Shown in pieces: positions 1 to 5,355 of a stretch of 7,957 nucleotides of DNA. The notes under the pieces are model-generated. The model saw only the letters and a list, made by a program, of their open reading frames with translations, did no database searches and was not told the DNA's origin. How positions within the stretch are numbered: position 1 is the stretch's first letter; every line of letters begins with the position of its first letter. Both the position numbers and the translations under genes were made by a program. Source of the DNA: Acidobacteriota bacterium (GTDB lineage Bacteria; Acidobacteriota; Terriglobia; Bryobacterales; JACQDG01); NCBI GenBank assembly GCA_016201195.1, contig JACQDI010000890.1:1-7957 (forward strand). The letters are read 5' to 3'.

Positions 1-200
1 GCGTAGGTGTAGTAATCGGGCGTGGTGAAGGGGCTGTAGCCGGAGCTGCGGTTGGCGTAAGCGGTCGGCGTGAGCTGCGACGGGAGGTCGGACGGCCTCC
101 GTCCCGGCGCTTGGGCCGGAGGCGATGGACTCAGCGCGGGAGCGCCGCCGAGCGCGATCCCTCCTGCTATCGATCTGCCGAGAAAGCTTCGTCGTTCCAT
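1..200 (-). CDS. Tat-signal secreted protein, 5' part only (runs off the window)
   Basis: The minus-strand frame opens at ATG 198-200 and stays open to base 1, giving 66 codons of a longer gene. The N-terminus begins MERRSFLGRSIAGGIALGG, a good twin-arginine signal: an RRSFL motif, then a hydrophobic glycine/alanine-rich segment to about residue 22, then a Pro/Ala-rich stretch typical of a cleavage region. The mature part is rich in Tyr, Ser and Pro (residues 46-66). A strong ribosome-binding site (AAAGGAG) sits 8 bases before the ATG, which is why this start is preferred. The frame is also open upstream, in frame, to 470. The protein would be exported folded, probably to the periplasm or cell surface. 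The visible part does not identify a family, so its enzymatic role is unknown. Confidence 0.7.
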   Translation of the reverse strand, partial: MERRSFLGRSIAGGIALGGAPALSPSPPAQAPGRRPSDLPSQLTPTAYANRSSGYSPFTTPDYYTY

Positions 201-470
201 GCGAGTTGCTCCTTTGGGGGACCTCGAACAGCAGCAATTATATCTGGGTGCCTGGACCCACTTCGGGACCTCGGGACCGGCCTCGGAGTGTAAGTCCCGT
301 TGACTCCCACCGAACTGCGGGTGATGTCGGAGCGGCCGGTGAGCGGAAGCAAGTGAGTCGGGAATGACCCAGACAAGCAGTTTGCGGTCGTCGCCATCCG
401 CAAGTCGTTTTCCAAGCTCGGTAAGAGCGGTACGAAGCTCGTTGGCCTTTTTCTCTACCGCGCTTTTCAT
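201..470 (-). pseudogene. possible truncated cassette gene fused in frame to the Tat protein
   Basis: An ATG at 468-470 opens 90 stop-free codons that run directly into the Tat-protein ATG. The first 50 or so residues look like real protein: a charged, helical start (MKSAVEKKANELRTALTELG), then a hydrophobic strand (KLLVWVIPDSLA), then HRPLRHHPQFGG. The WVIP...RPLR..P.FGG pattern reminds me of the N-terminus of dual-specificity-phosphatase-like proteins, but this is recall only and no catalytic Cys-X5-Arg motif is present. After about residue 70 the translation becomes cysteine- and arginine-rich and looks non-coding. The start lies about 18 bases after the attC-like site, where a cassette gene would start, yet no good ribosome-binding site is visible. 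It is best read as the remaining 5' end of a cassette gene. It could instead be a true N-terminal extension or chance. Confidence 0.35.
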
Positions 471-487
471 CGGTGTGTCGCCGGTCC

Positions 488-551
488 GCCTTACGATTTG
501 GCGCTCAGGCGCGGCCCGCTCTTGGCCGCCGTCTTCAGCGCCTCATTAGAC
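488..551 (-). other. attC-like recombination site, degenerate cores (attC1)
   Basis: Read on the minus strand, this 64-bp element begins GTCTAAT (551-545) and ends GTAAGGC (494-488), approximating the attC boxes RYYYAAC and GTTRRRY with one mismatch in each invariant triplet. Between them is an imperfect hairpin: GAGGCGCTGAAG pairs partly with CTGAGCGCC, and GGCGGCC pairs with GGGCCGCGCC. The interior closely matches the second site at 1565-1621 (both have GAGGCGCTG, GGCCAA and CGGGCCGCGCC in order). The IRED-like gene's TAA stop lies within the left box, as is common in integron cassettes. Identity as attC is an inference from layout and the shared sequence; the altered cores suggest low activity. 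Confidence 0.6.
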
Positions 552-1478
552 GCCGCCTCCCTTGCCCGGCACGGAGGTAGCCGCCGGCGGCGCAGCTTCT
601 TGTGTCAGCAGGTTCGCGTTCACAATGGGTAGGTCTGGCGCGCAGACCCAGTCATGCTCCCCAAGCCCGGCTGCGACACCACCAGCAAAAAGCCGTGCTA
701 GCGCACAATAGATTCCAGGATCTATGCCGCAATCATGGACATAATGGGCCAGGTGTTTTATGTAGTCTTCCGCGCGAGCGACGGTGCATTCGATCTTTTC
801 GGGGTTGGTAGCAAAGTCCTCCTGTTGACCTTTTTTGAAGGAATCGTCGACCATCAGCGGAATGACCTGTCTAGTGATGGATTGATAGGCGTCGATTGGG
901 AAACCTTCCAGCCGGCAGATCTTGAGTCCCTGCCACAATCCGACCACCATAGGGGTAAAGGGTAGAAGGATGGCCACTTCAAGCACAGACGCCGCCCCAG
1001 GGTCGGCTCCCAGGTACGCCGCCTTACCTAACACCTCCAGGGTCGAGCGTGCCGCCTCAAAGGCGGTGCTGTCGCCGCCGTAGACGATCGTTGATGCGGG
1101 CGTAGCGATCTGCTTCGGATAAGCAAGGATGGCGCCGTCGATGTAAGAGCCGCCCTTGGCTGCGACTAATTCGCTTAGCGCTCGCGCTTCCCTGGGTTGG
1201 CACGCTGTGAGGTGCACCACTGTTTTGCCAGAACGCCATGGACCTGACTGGTCCAAAATGGCCTTGTTTGCCGTGTAACTTGACGTAATGAGGATAATCA
1301 GCGGGCTGGCCTCAATGGCCGCGCTCGGTGAAGTTGCGACCGTCACGCGGTTTTCTCTTAAGCCCTGTGCCCTTTCTGCGCTGCGATTCCAAACCGTCAC
1401 GCCCCGTCCGGCCTGGGCCAGCGCCCGGATCAACGCACGGCCCATCTTGCCACATCCGAGAACAGATACTTGACTCAT
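546..1478 (-). CDS. imine-reductase-like NADPH-dependent oxidoreductase
   Basis: This 310-residue protein belongs to the 6-phosphogluconate/beta-hydroxyacid dehydrogenase superfamily, closest to imine reductases (IREDs) and reductive aminases, which reduce C=N bonds with NADPH. The N-terminal Rossmann domain shows GCGKMG (8-13) and VTVWNRS (27-33) followed by R36. This fits the IRED cofactor pattern I recall (GLGxMG...WNR[TS]xx[KR]) apart from Cys for Leu at position 9. A second IRED signature is met at 157-171 (GADPGAASVLEVAIL). There Glu167 stands where beta-hydroxyacid dehydrogenases have catalytic Lys and many IREDs have Asp or Tyr. The C-terminal half is the helical dimerisation domain; the length is slightly above the usual 290-300. 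The start is supported by GGAGGAG 8 bases upstream. It is alone in its cassette. Natural substrate unknown; cytosolic. Confidence 0.88.
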   Translation of the reverse strand: MSQVSVLGCGKMGRALIRALAQAGRGVTVWNRSAERAQGLRENRVTVATSPSAAIEASPLIILITSSYTANKAILDQSGPWRSGKTVVHLTACQPREARALSELVAAKGGSYIDGAILAYPKQIATPASTIVYGGDSTAFEAARSTLEVLGKAAYLGADPGAASVLEVAILLPFTPMVVGLWQGLKICRLEGFPIDAYQSITRQVIPLMVDDSFKKGQQEDFATNPEKIECTVARAEDYIKHLAHYVHDCGIDPGIYCALARLFAGGVAAGLGEHDWVCAPDLPIVNANLLTQEAAPPAATSVPGKGGGV

Positions 1479-1486
1479 CTGTTGAA

Positions 1487-1493
1487 CTCCTCC
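1487..1493 (-). promoter_or_regulatory. strong ribosome-binding site of the IRED-like gene
   Basis: On the minus strand GGAGGAG lies 8 bases before the ATG at 1476-1478. It fixes the start and shows that the cassette carries its own translation signal, as many cassettes do. No convincing promoter was recognised in the 92-bp leader, although it contains a short AT-rich patch around 1505-1517. Confidence 0.8.
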
Positions 1494-1564
1494 GGTAGGA
1501 CTCTATCGATTTAAACGCTCAGGTGAATTCGTTACCGCTGCGTGGAGCCCCTCCGCAAAGCGGC

Positions 1565-1621
1565 GTCTAACGACTCGGGCGCGGCCCGGTTTTGGCCCTC
1601 GCCTGCAGCGCCTCGTTAGCC
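1565..1621 (-). other. attC-like recombination site (attC2)
   Basis: On the minus strand this 57-bp site runs from GGCTAAC (1621-1615) to GTTAGAC (1571-1565). The right box is a perfect GTTRRRY, and the left box keeps the invariant AAC and pairs with the right box at six of seven positions. The interior folds as an imperfect hairpin: GGCGAGGGCC pairs with GGGCCGCGCC around a short A-rich loop. The total length sits at the short end of the known attC range. The DUF2442 stop codon TAA falls within the left box. The same GAGGCGCTG, GGCCAA and CGGGCCGCGCC blocks recur in the site at 488-551, about 1.07 kb away. Confidence 0.75.
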
Positions 1622-1918
1622 GGCCTTTCGCGCCTGGAGCCAGCGCCGAAGGGACTCCTGAGTCTCGCCAGACCTCCGGCCGGCCAGGAGGCTTTCCACA
1701 CTGATATCCTCGTCCAAGTCCGGCCAGTGGATTCCCACGCCGCCGCCAATAAGACGCCAATTGGCTCGCTCCGTCGGTGTCCCGTGCGCCAGACGCGGGA
1801 ACCAGGCCAGCGGCACAGTGATGGTCCTGCCATCGGCAATATCCACGATCAGCGCCTCGTCGCTCGCAGTCACGCCCTGAGTAACTGCTTCCCTGAGTTC
1901 AGTTCCCGAAATACTCAT
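1616..1918 (-). CDS. DUF2442 domain protein
   Basis: A 100-residue protein with the two hallmark blocks of DUF2442: DGRTITVPLAWFPRL (29-43) and NWRLIGGGVGIHWPDLDEDIS (53-73). A short Arg/Lys-rich helix ends the protein. Length is normal for the family. It overlaps the end of the upstream DUF4160 gene by 20 bases, and GAGGG lies 6 bases before its ATG, so translation is probably coupled. Such DUF4160-DUF2442 pairs are common on bacterial mobile elements and in integron cassettes. A toxin-antitoxin role has been suspected by association, but I know of no established function. Its TAA stop falls in the left box of the attC-like site that follows, which supports membership in a cassette. Confidence 0.9.
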   Translation of the reverse strand: MSISGTELREAVTQGVTASDEALIVDIADGRTITVPLAWFPRLAHGTPTERANWRLIGGGVGIHWPDLDEDISVESLLAGRRSGETQESLRRWLQARKAG

Positions 1919-2135
1919 GCCATGCCCTCACCAAAAATGCCCCGTTCTCGCCAACGAGAGCCTCCATTCGCCGAAGCTCCGTGCGCGCAAAGCCACGGCT
2001 CCACTCCAGGCGTACCGGATCGAGCCAGAATTTGGCCTCGGATTCCTCCCGCTCCACGTGGACATGAGGCGGTTCCTCTCGATCCGCCGAGTAGAGGAAG
2101 AACCGGTATGGCCCGGACCGGAGAACTGTCGGCAA
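1899..2135 (-). CDS. DUF4160 domain protein (TTG start)
   Basis: A 78-residue protein that matches DUF4160 along its whole length: MPTVLRSGPYRFFLYS at the start, the conserved EPPHVHVER (21-29), AKFWLDPVRL (34-43) and a C-terminal RAWHEYFG (70-77). The best start is TTG at 2135, because the family begins MPTVLR at exactly this codon; only a weak ribosome-binding site precedes it. It is the first gene of a two-gene unit, overlapping the DUF2442 gene by 20 bases. The conserved PPHVHV histidines have been thought to bind metal or act catalytically, but the activity is unproven. Its small size, partner and nearby attC-like site suggest a stabilising or regulatory pair carried on a cassette. Confidence 0.9.
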   Translation of the reverse strand: MPTVLRSGPYRFFLYSADREEPPHVHVEREESEAKFWLDPVRLEWSRGFARTELRRMEALVGENGAFLVRAWHEYFGN

Positions 2136-2142
2136 CGTTTCC

Positions 2143-2172
2143 AGTGTACATGGTTGACGGGTAAACTGTCAG
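2143..2172 (-). promoter_or_regulatory. possible promoter of the DUF4160-DUF2442 pair
   Basis: On the minus strand CTGACA (2172-2167) and TACACT (2148-2143) resemble -35 and -10 boxes with an 18-base spacer, 7 bases before the TTG start. This would give a nearly leaderless transcript. The match to consensus is moderate and the call rests on pattern only. Confidence 0.3.
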
Positions 2173-2189
2173 GCTGACGTGGTCAGGCT
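2168..2189. promoter_or_regulatory. possible operator: GTCAGGCT direct repeat with palindrome
   Basis: GTCAGGCT occurs at 2168-2175 and 2182-2189, a centre spacing of 14 bases. The first copy is part of a perfect 11-base palindrome (GTCAGGCTGAC, 2168-2178). The palindrome overlaps the proposed -35 box of the DUF4160 pair, a position where a self-repressing protein could bind. No regulator is known to bind here. Confidence 0.25.
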
Positions 2190-2761
2190 ATTGTTAACCC
2201 GACCGGGATAAACCCGGCCCCGGTCGGCCTAAATCGGGCGTCCTACCAACCGGCCGGGCTGATAACTGCTCACAAGGTAACCACTTCGGCCCCATTTCTC
2301 AATTTGCCTGAACCATCTTAGTTAAGCCCGCCGGCCGGCCCCCACAATCCCGGCGCCTCGACCCCCTCGCGCGTCAGCGCAACCGCAAGCCGCTACCGCT
2401 TGCGGGCCCTGGGGGCCGCCGACCCAGGGGACACGCCCAACTGAGACCGATGAAGCCCGGTGGAGTTGTCATTGCACTGGACCTCCCCACAAGCCTGCAC
2501 GCCGGCGGCCTCAACGTCCTCGATTGGACCTCAGTTCGACCTACAAGTCAAGACATTCTCAACGAGCCCGCACCGGCGGCGTCCGAGTGCCGCCTCGCCG
2601 AACTGTTTCCACAAGGAAGCCCTCCGCTATCCGCGTGCCAACGGTCCATTTCCTCGCAACCAGCCAACCTCACCAACAAACACCACAGCGAACGAAAAAA
2701 CGCCCTTCCATCCGAAATCTTGAAACTACCCCTAACGCTGTTCCTTTCTGGTTCCAATACA
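2190..2761. other. intergenic stretch without a convincing gene
   Basis: About 570 bases with no frame on either strand that shows a recognisable domain, a good ribosome-binding site or coherent protein composition. A plus-strand frame from 2450 is open for 178 codons, but its translation is Pro/Ser/Arg-rich low-complexity protein, as expected from GC-rich non-coding DNA. The segment holds inverted repeats at 2199-2229 and GC-rich short repeats near 2255-2345. The upstream boundary of the DUF4160-containing cassette could not be placed here. Confidence 0.5.
2199..2229. repeat. overlapping inverted repeats
   Basis: CCGACCGGG (2199-2207) and CCCGGTCGG (2219-2227) form a perfect 9-bp stem with an 11-base loop. 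The right part of the first arm can instead pair with CCCGG at 2213-2217 around the loop ATAAA (stem 2203-2207/2213-2217), and GGCC at 2216-2219 can pair with GGCC at 2226-2229. These structures exclude each other. There is no T-tract, so a simple rho-independent terminator is unlikely. Confidence 0.45.
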
Positions 2762-2846
2762 CGTCCCCGGCCGCGCGGCCAAGGCCGCCAGGTGAGCCCC
2801 CCTCCCAGAAAAAGCGTCTGGCGGAGCCCCAGGCTGGATCGCGCAG
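2762..2846 (-). pseudogene. decayed second copy of the spermidine-synthase-like gene's 3' end
   Basis: This stretch aligns with 2952-3037, inside the 3' end of the neighbouring gene, about 190 bases away. The core (2788-2846 against 2979-3037) differs by only a few substitutions and two single-base indels. Read on the minus strand it encodes LGLRQTLFLGGG, matching LGLSQTLFLGGG of the intact protein. After a one-base frameshift it continues as GAHLAALAARPGT against GAYLVALMAVRGT. The match stops abruptly at the upstream side, so it is either a local partial duplication or the last trace of a tandem paralogue. It is not expressed as a useful protein. Confidence 0.7.
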
Positions 2847-2905
2847 CCCTCCCCTCCACGCAACTGACCGATCCCGACAGGGTCCCCGGGCCCCTTCAAG
2901 ACCTG

Positions 2906-2937
2906 CTCAAATCCTCAAATGCTCAAATCCTCAAATC
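2906..2937. repeat. four tandem copies of an 8-bp unit (CTCAAATC)
   Basis: CTCAAATC, CTCAAATG, CTCAAATC and CTCAAATC follow each other without gaps. On the minus strand the unit is GATTTGAG. The last codons and TGA stop of the spermidine-synthase-like gene fall within the array, so unit number and indels there could alter the protein's C-terminus. Confidence 0.85.
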
Positions 2938-5325
2938 GCGGCCCCGCCGCGCAGTCCCCCGCACCGCCATCAACGCCACCAGGTAAGCCCCCCCGCCCAG
3001 AAAAAGCGTCTGGCTCAGCCCCAGGTGGATCGCACAGAAAACGGCCGTCACCGAGCCCAGCACGCTCGACGCCGAGTTCATCGCCCACGCCCACCGCACC
3101 GCCGCCGGATGGCGCTTTTCCAGCCGCTTCAGCCCCGACGGAAACGGCATCCCCATCACAAAGCCCGCCGGAAACAGCAGCGCCACGCTCACCGCGCACT
3201 TGGCCGCCAGCGGCAGGCCCACGCCCGCCTGTAGCACCGGCGCAACCACCAGACCCAGCATCCCCACCACCAGCATCACCCCCGCCAGCGCCGTCATCAG
3301 CCGCCCATCCCGTTCACCCACCACCCGCCGGCTCGCGTAGCTGCCCAGCCCGCTCGCCACCAGCAGCGAAAACACCACCACCGTCAGCGAATACGTGGGC
3401 CGCCCCAGAAACAGCACGAACCTCTGGATCAGACCCACCTCGACCATGATGTATCCCACCCCGATGGCGAAGAAGTATCCCAGGTGCGCGAAGGCCGACC
3501 GCTCCCGGGGCAGCCGCGTTCCCGGCAGCAGCGGCGGAAGCAGCAGGATCACCGCCGTTCCCGCCACGCTCGCCCCCAGCAGCACAAACAGCATCATCAC
3601 CCCGATGTTGATCTTCACGTCCTCGCTGCGCCGCCCGGTGATAAAGCCCCACAGCTCCCCGGAGCGAACCGTGTAGAAGAAGAACGGGCGGTTATCGGTC
3701 ACCGGCGTTATGTCGTACCGATAGTGTTGGGCGAACCGCAGCGGATCAGGCGCGAGCAGCAGCTCCGTAAACGGGTTCGCGATCCGCTCGCCCGGCACGT
3801 ACACCGCCGGCATCCGCGCCGCGCTCATCGCTTCCCGCGCGCGAGCGATCTCCTCCCCCGTAAAGGGAGTGCGCTTGAGGATCACCGTGTCCTTCGCCCC
3901 GTAGCCCGTCAGGTCCTGCGCGTTTTCCCGCGCGATCAGAAAGTGGCGCCACGGTTCTGCCGCCCCCATCTGCCGCAGCGCCTCCACTCCCAGCGACACC
4001 ACCCGCAGCGACTCGCGCGGCGGATCAAACTCCCAGCGCGTGATCGCCAGCATCCCGTCGTCCGTGAGATCCTCCAGGTAGTCTCGAAACGCCTCCGTCG
4101 TGTAGAGGTTGTTTTCCGAGAGCGCGAAGGCCCCCGCCGCCGTCGAGGCCCAGGTGTCCACCAGCGTCATCTGGATCACCTGGTATTTCTCCCGCGACCG
4201 CCGCACGTAGCTGCGGCCGTCCTCGATCTGAATCCGCACCTCCGGGCGCGAGTAAAGATGCCGGCTCCGCTCGGCGAACCGGTTCCTCATGATGTCGTTT
4301 ACGATGATCGGGTTGATCTCCACCCCCGTCACATCTCTGCTGCCCGAAGCGAGCGCCCGGGCCACGTCAAATCCCCCGCCCGGGCCGATGATCAGCGTCC
4401 TGGCCCCCGGCCGGATCAGGTACGGCAGCGCCGGTCCGTTTTGCAGTAACTCCGCTCGGGTCCGCGGATCCAGTCGTTCGAGCGCCAGGCCGGGAATGCT
4501 GGTCGCCGCGTCGGCATCGATCACGATCGCCGGGTTGCCCCCGCCGTCATCCGGCTTCACCGCCACCCGCGAGAACGAGTTCCACCGCGAAAACACCTCG
4601 TATTCCAGCCGCTTCCCCTTAGCGAAACGCACGTCCACCCACTTCGCATGCAGGTTCAAGAAGATGAACCCCCCTACCATCACCACCAACCCACCAGCCA
4701 CCCATCCCCCGCGTCTCTCCTCTCTCCTCCCTCCTCTCTCCTCTCTGCTCCCCGCACCGACACCGAACCACAAAACCCCTCCCACCCCGTAAAGCGCCGC
4801 CGCCGCCAGCACCGTGTTCGGCCCCCCCACCAGGTCCAGCAGCGGAACCAGCGCCAGACAGCCCGCGGCCGCCCCCAGCAGGTCGAAAAAGTAAACCCGG
4901 TCCACGCGCTCCACGGTCTCTGCGATCGCCAGCGACAGCACCATCCCCGCCAGGAAGAAAGGTACTGCTGATACAAAATAGATCAGCGCCAGCTTCCCCG
5001 CGTTTGCGGCGGATACCTCGATGCTCACTCGCTGTTGCAGGATCACCAGCAGCACCAGCGCCGTCGCCAACACATTCAAGCTGCTCAACAGCCCCAGCCG
5101 GTTCCACAAAGACGCAGACACCTGCCGGTCGGTCCAGTAGTAGGAGCAGATCGCGCCCGCCCCCAGCCCGAACAGCGCCACCGAGATGGCCATGAAAGCG
5201 AAGTGGTAGAAGAGGACCACCGAAAAGATCCGGGTCAGGGCCAGCTCGAACAGCAGAGTGGCCATCGTCGTCGCCGCCACCCCCAGATAAACCCGCAGCC
5301 AGGGAAGCGGTCGGGAGTGGTTCAT
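2923..5325 (-). CDS. membrane-bound spermidine-synthase-like protein
   Basis: An 800-residue membrane protein with a cytosolic-type aminopropyltransferase/methyltransferase fold between two membrane blocks. Residues 12-225 contain about six hydrophobic segments. The central domain (about 240-540) carries the nucleotide-binding motif LIIGPGGGFDVARAL (311-325), the acidic VEIN (335-338), EDGRSY (368-373) and VDTWASTAAGAFALSENNLYTTEAF (389-413), a diverged form of the spermidine synthase active-site loop. PVTDNRPFFF (541-550) is typical of this large-membrane subfamily. Residues 570-790 hold about six more hydrophobic segments. True polyamine synthesis is unproven in this subfamily, so substrate is open. 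GGGAGG lies 7 bases before the ATG. It follows the membrane gene at 5356-6258 after 30 bp, probably as an operon. Odd: an Arg/Glu-rich insert (193-205) encoded by a mirror repeat. Confidence 0.85.
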   Translation of the reverse strand: MNHSRPLPWLRVYLGVAATTMATLLFELALTRIFSVVLFYHFAFMAISVALFGLGAGAICSYYWTDRQVSASLWNRLGLLSSLNVLATALVLLVILQQRVSIEVSAANAGKLALIYFVSAVPFFLAGMVLSLAIAETVERVDRVYFFDLLGAAAGCLALVPLLDLVGGPNTVLAAAALYGVGGVLWFGVGAGSREERGGRREERRGGWVAGGLVVMVGGFIFLNLHAKWVDVRFAKGKRLEYEVFSRWNSFSRVAVKPDDGGGNPAIVIDADAATSIPGLALERLDPRTRAELLQNGPALPYLIRPGARTLIIGPGGGFDVARALASGSRDVTGVEINPIIVNDIMRNRFAERSRHLYSRPEVRIQIEDGRSYVRRSREKYQVIQMTLVDTWASTAAGAFALSENNLYTTEAFRDYLEDLTDDGMLAITRWEFDPPRESLRVVSLGVEALRQMGAAEPWRHFLIARENAQDLTGYGAKDTVILKRTPFTGEEIARAREAMSAARMPAVYVPGERIANPFTELLLAPDPLRFAQHYRYDITPVTDNRPFFFYTVRSGELWGFITGRRSEDVKINIGVMMLFVLLGASVAGTAVILLLPPLLPGTRLPRERSAFAHLGYFFAIGVGYIMVEVGLIQRFVLFLGRPTYSLTVVVFSLLVASGLGSYASRRVVGERDGRLMTALAGVMLVVGMLGLVVAPVLQAGVGLPLAAKCAVSVALLFPAGFVMGMPFPSGLKRLEKRHPAAVRWAWAMNSASSVLGSVTAVFCAIHLGLSQTLFLGGGAYLVALMAVRGTARRGRDLRI
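4712..4748. repeat. 37-bp perfect mirror repeat, homopyrimidine/homopurine tract
   Basis: The plus strand reads the same outwards in both directions from base 4730 for 18 bases each way, and 4714-4746 is pure C and T. Polypurine-polypyrimidine mirror repeats of this kind can form intramolecular triplex (H-DNA). It lies inside the spermidine-synthase-like gene and encodes the Arg/Glu-rich residues 193-205 between two membrane segments. Confidence 0.9.
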
Positions 5326-5355
5326 CCAACTACCTCCCTCCCCGACCGGGAATGG

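Larger units (their letters stand above)
494..1570 (-). mobile_element. putative integron gene cassette carrying the IRED-like gene
   Basis: Taking recombination between G and TT of each right-hand core, the unit between the two attC-like sites is about 1,077 bp. It holds a leader of about 92 bp, one gene on the minus strand and the attC-like site at that gene's 3' end. This one-gene, 3'-attC layout is the defining form of an integron cassette. No intI gene or attI site is in the window, so this would be part of an attC cluster lacking an integrase, or the inner part of a longer array whose platform lies beyond the sequence shown. Confidence 0.5.

Noticed and set aside
1592..2164. Plus-strand frame of 190 codons
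   Set aside because: It is antisense to the well-supported DUF4160 and DUF2442 genes and shows no coherent domain.
2881..2900. Possible terminator after the spermidine-synthase-like gene
   Set aside because: GC-rich with short self-complementarity, but there is no stable long stem and no T-run on the minus strand.
2450..2986. Plus-strand reading frame of 178 codons
   Set aside because: Low-complexity Pro/Ser/Arg-rich translation, no ribosome-binding site, no domain, and it runs over the decayed gene copy and the octamer repeat on the other strand.
3484..4449. Long plus-strand frame of 321 codons opposite the spermidine-synthase-like gene
   Set aside because: It is a GC-driven antisense shadow: Arg/His/Pro-rich translation with no motif, fully inside a gene with clear family motifs.
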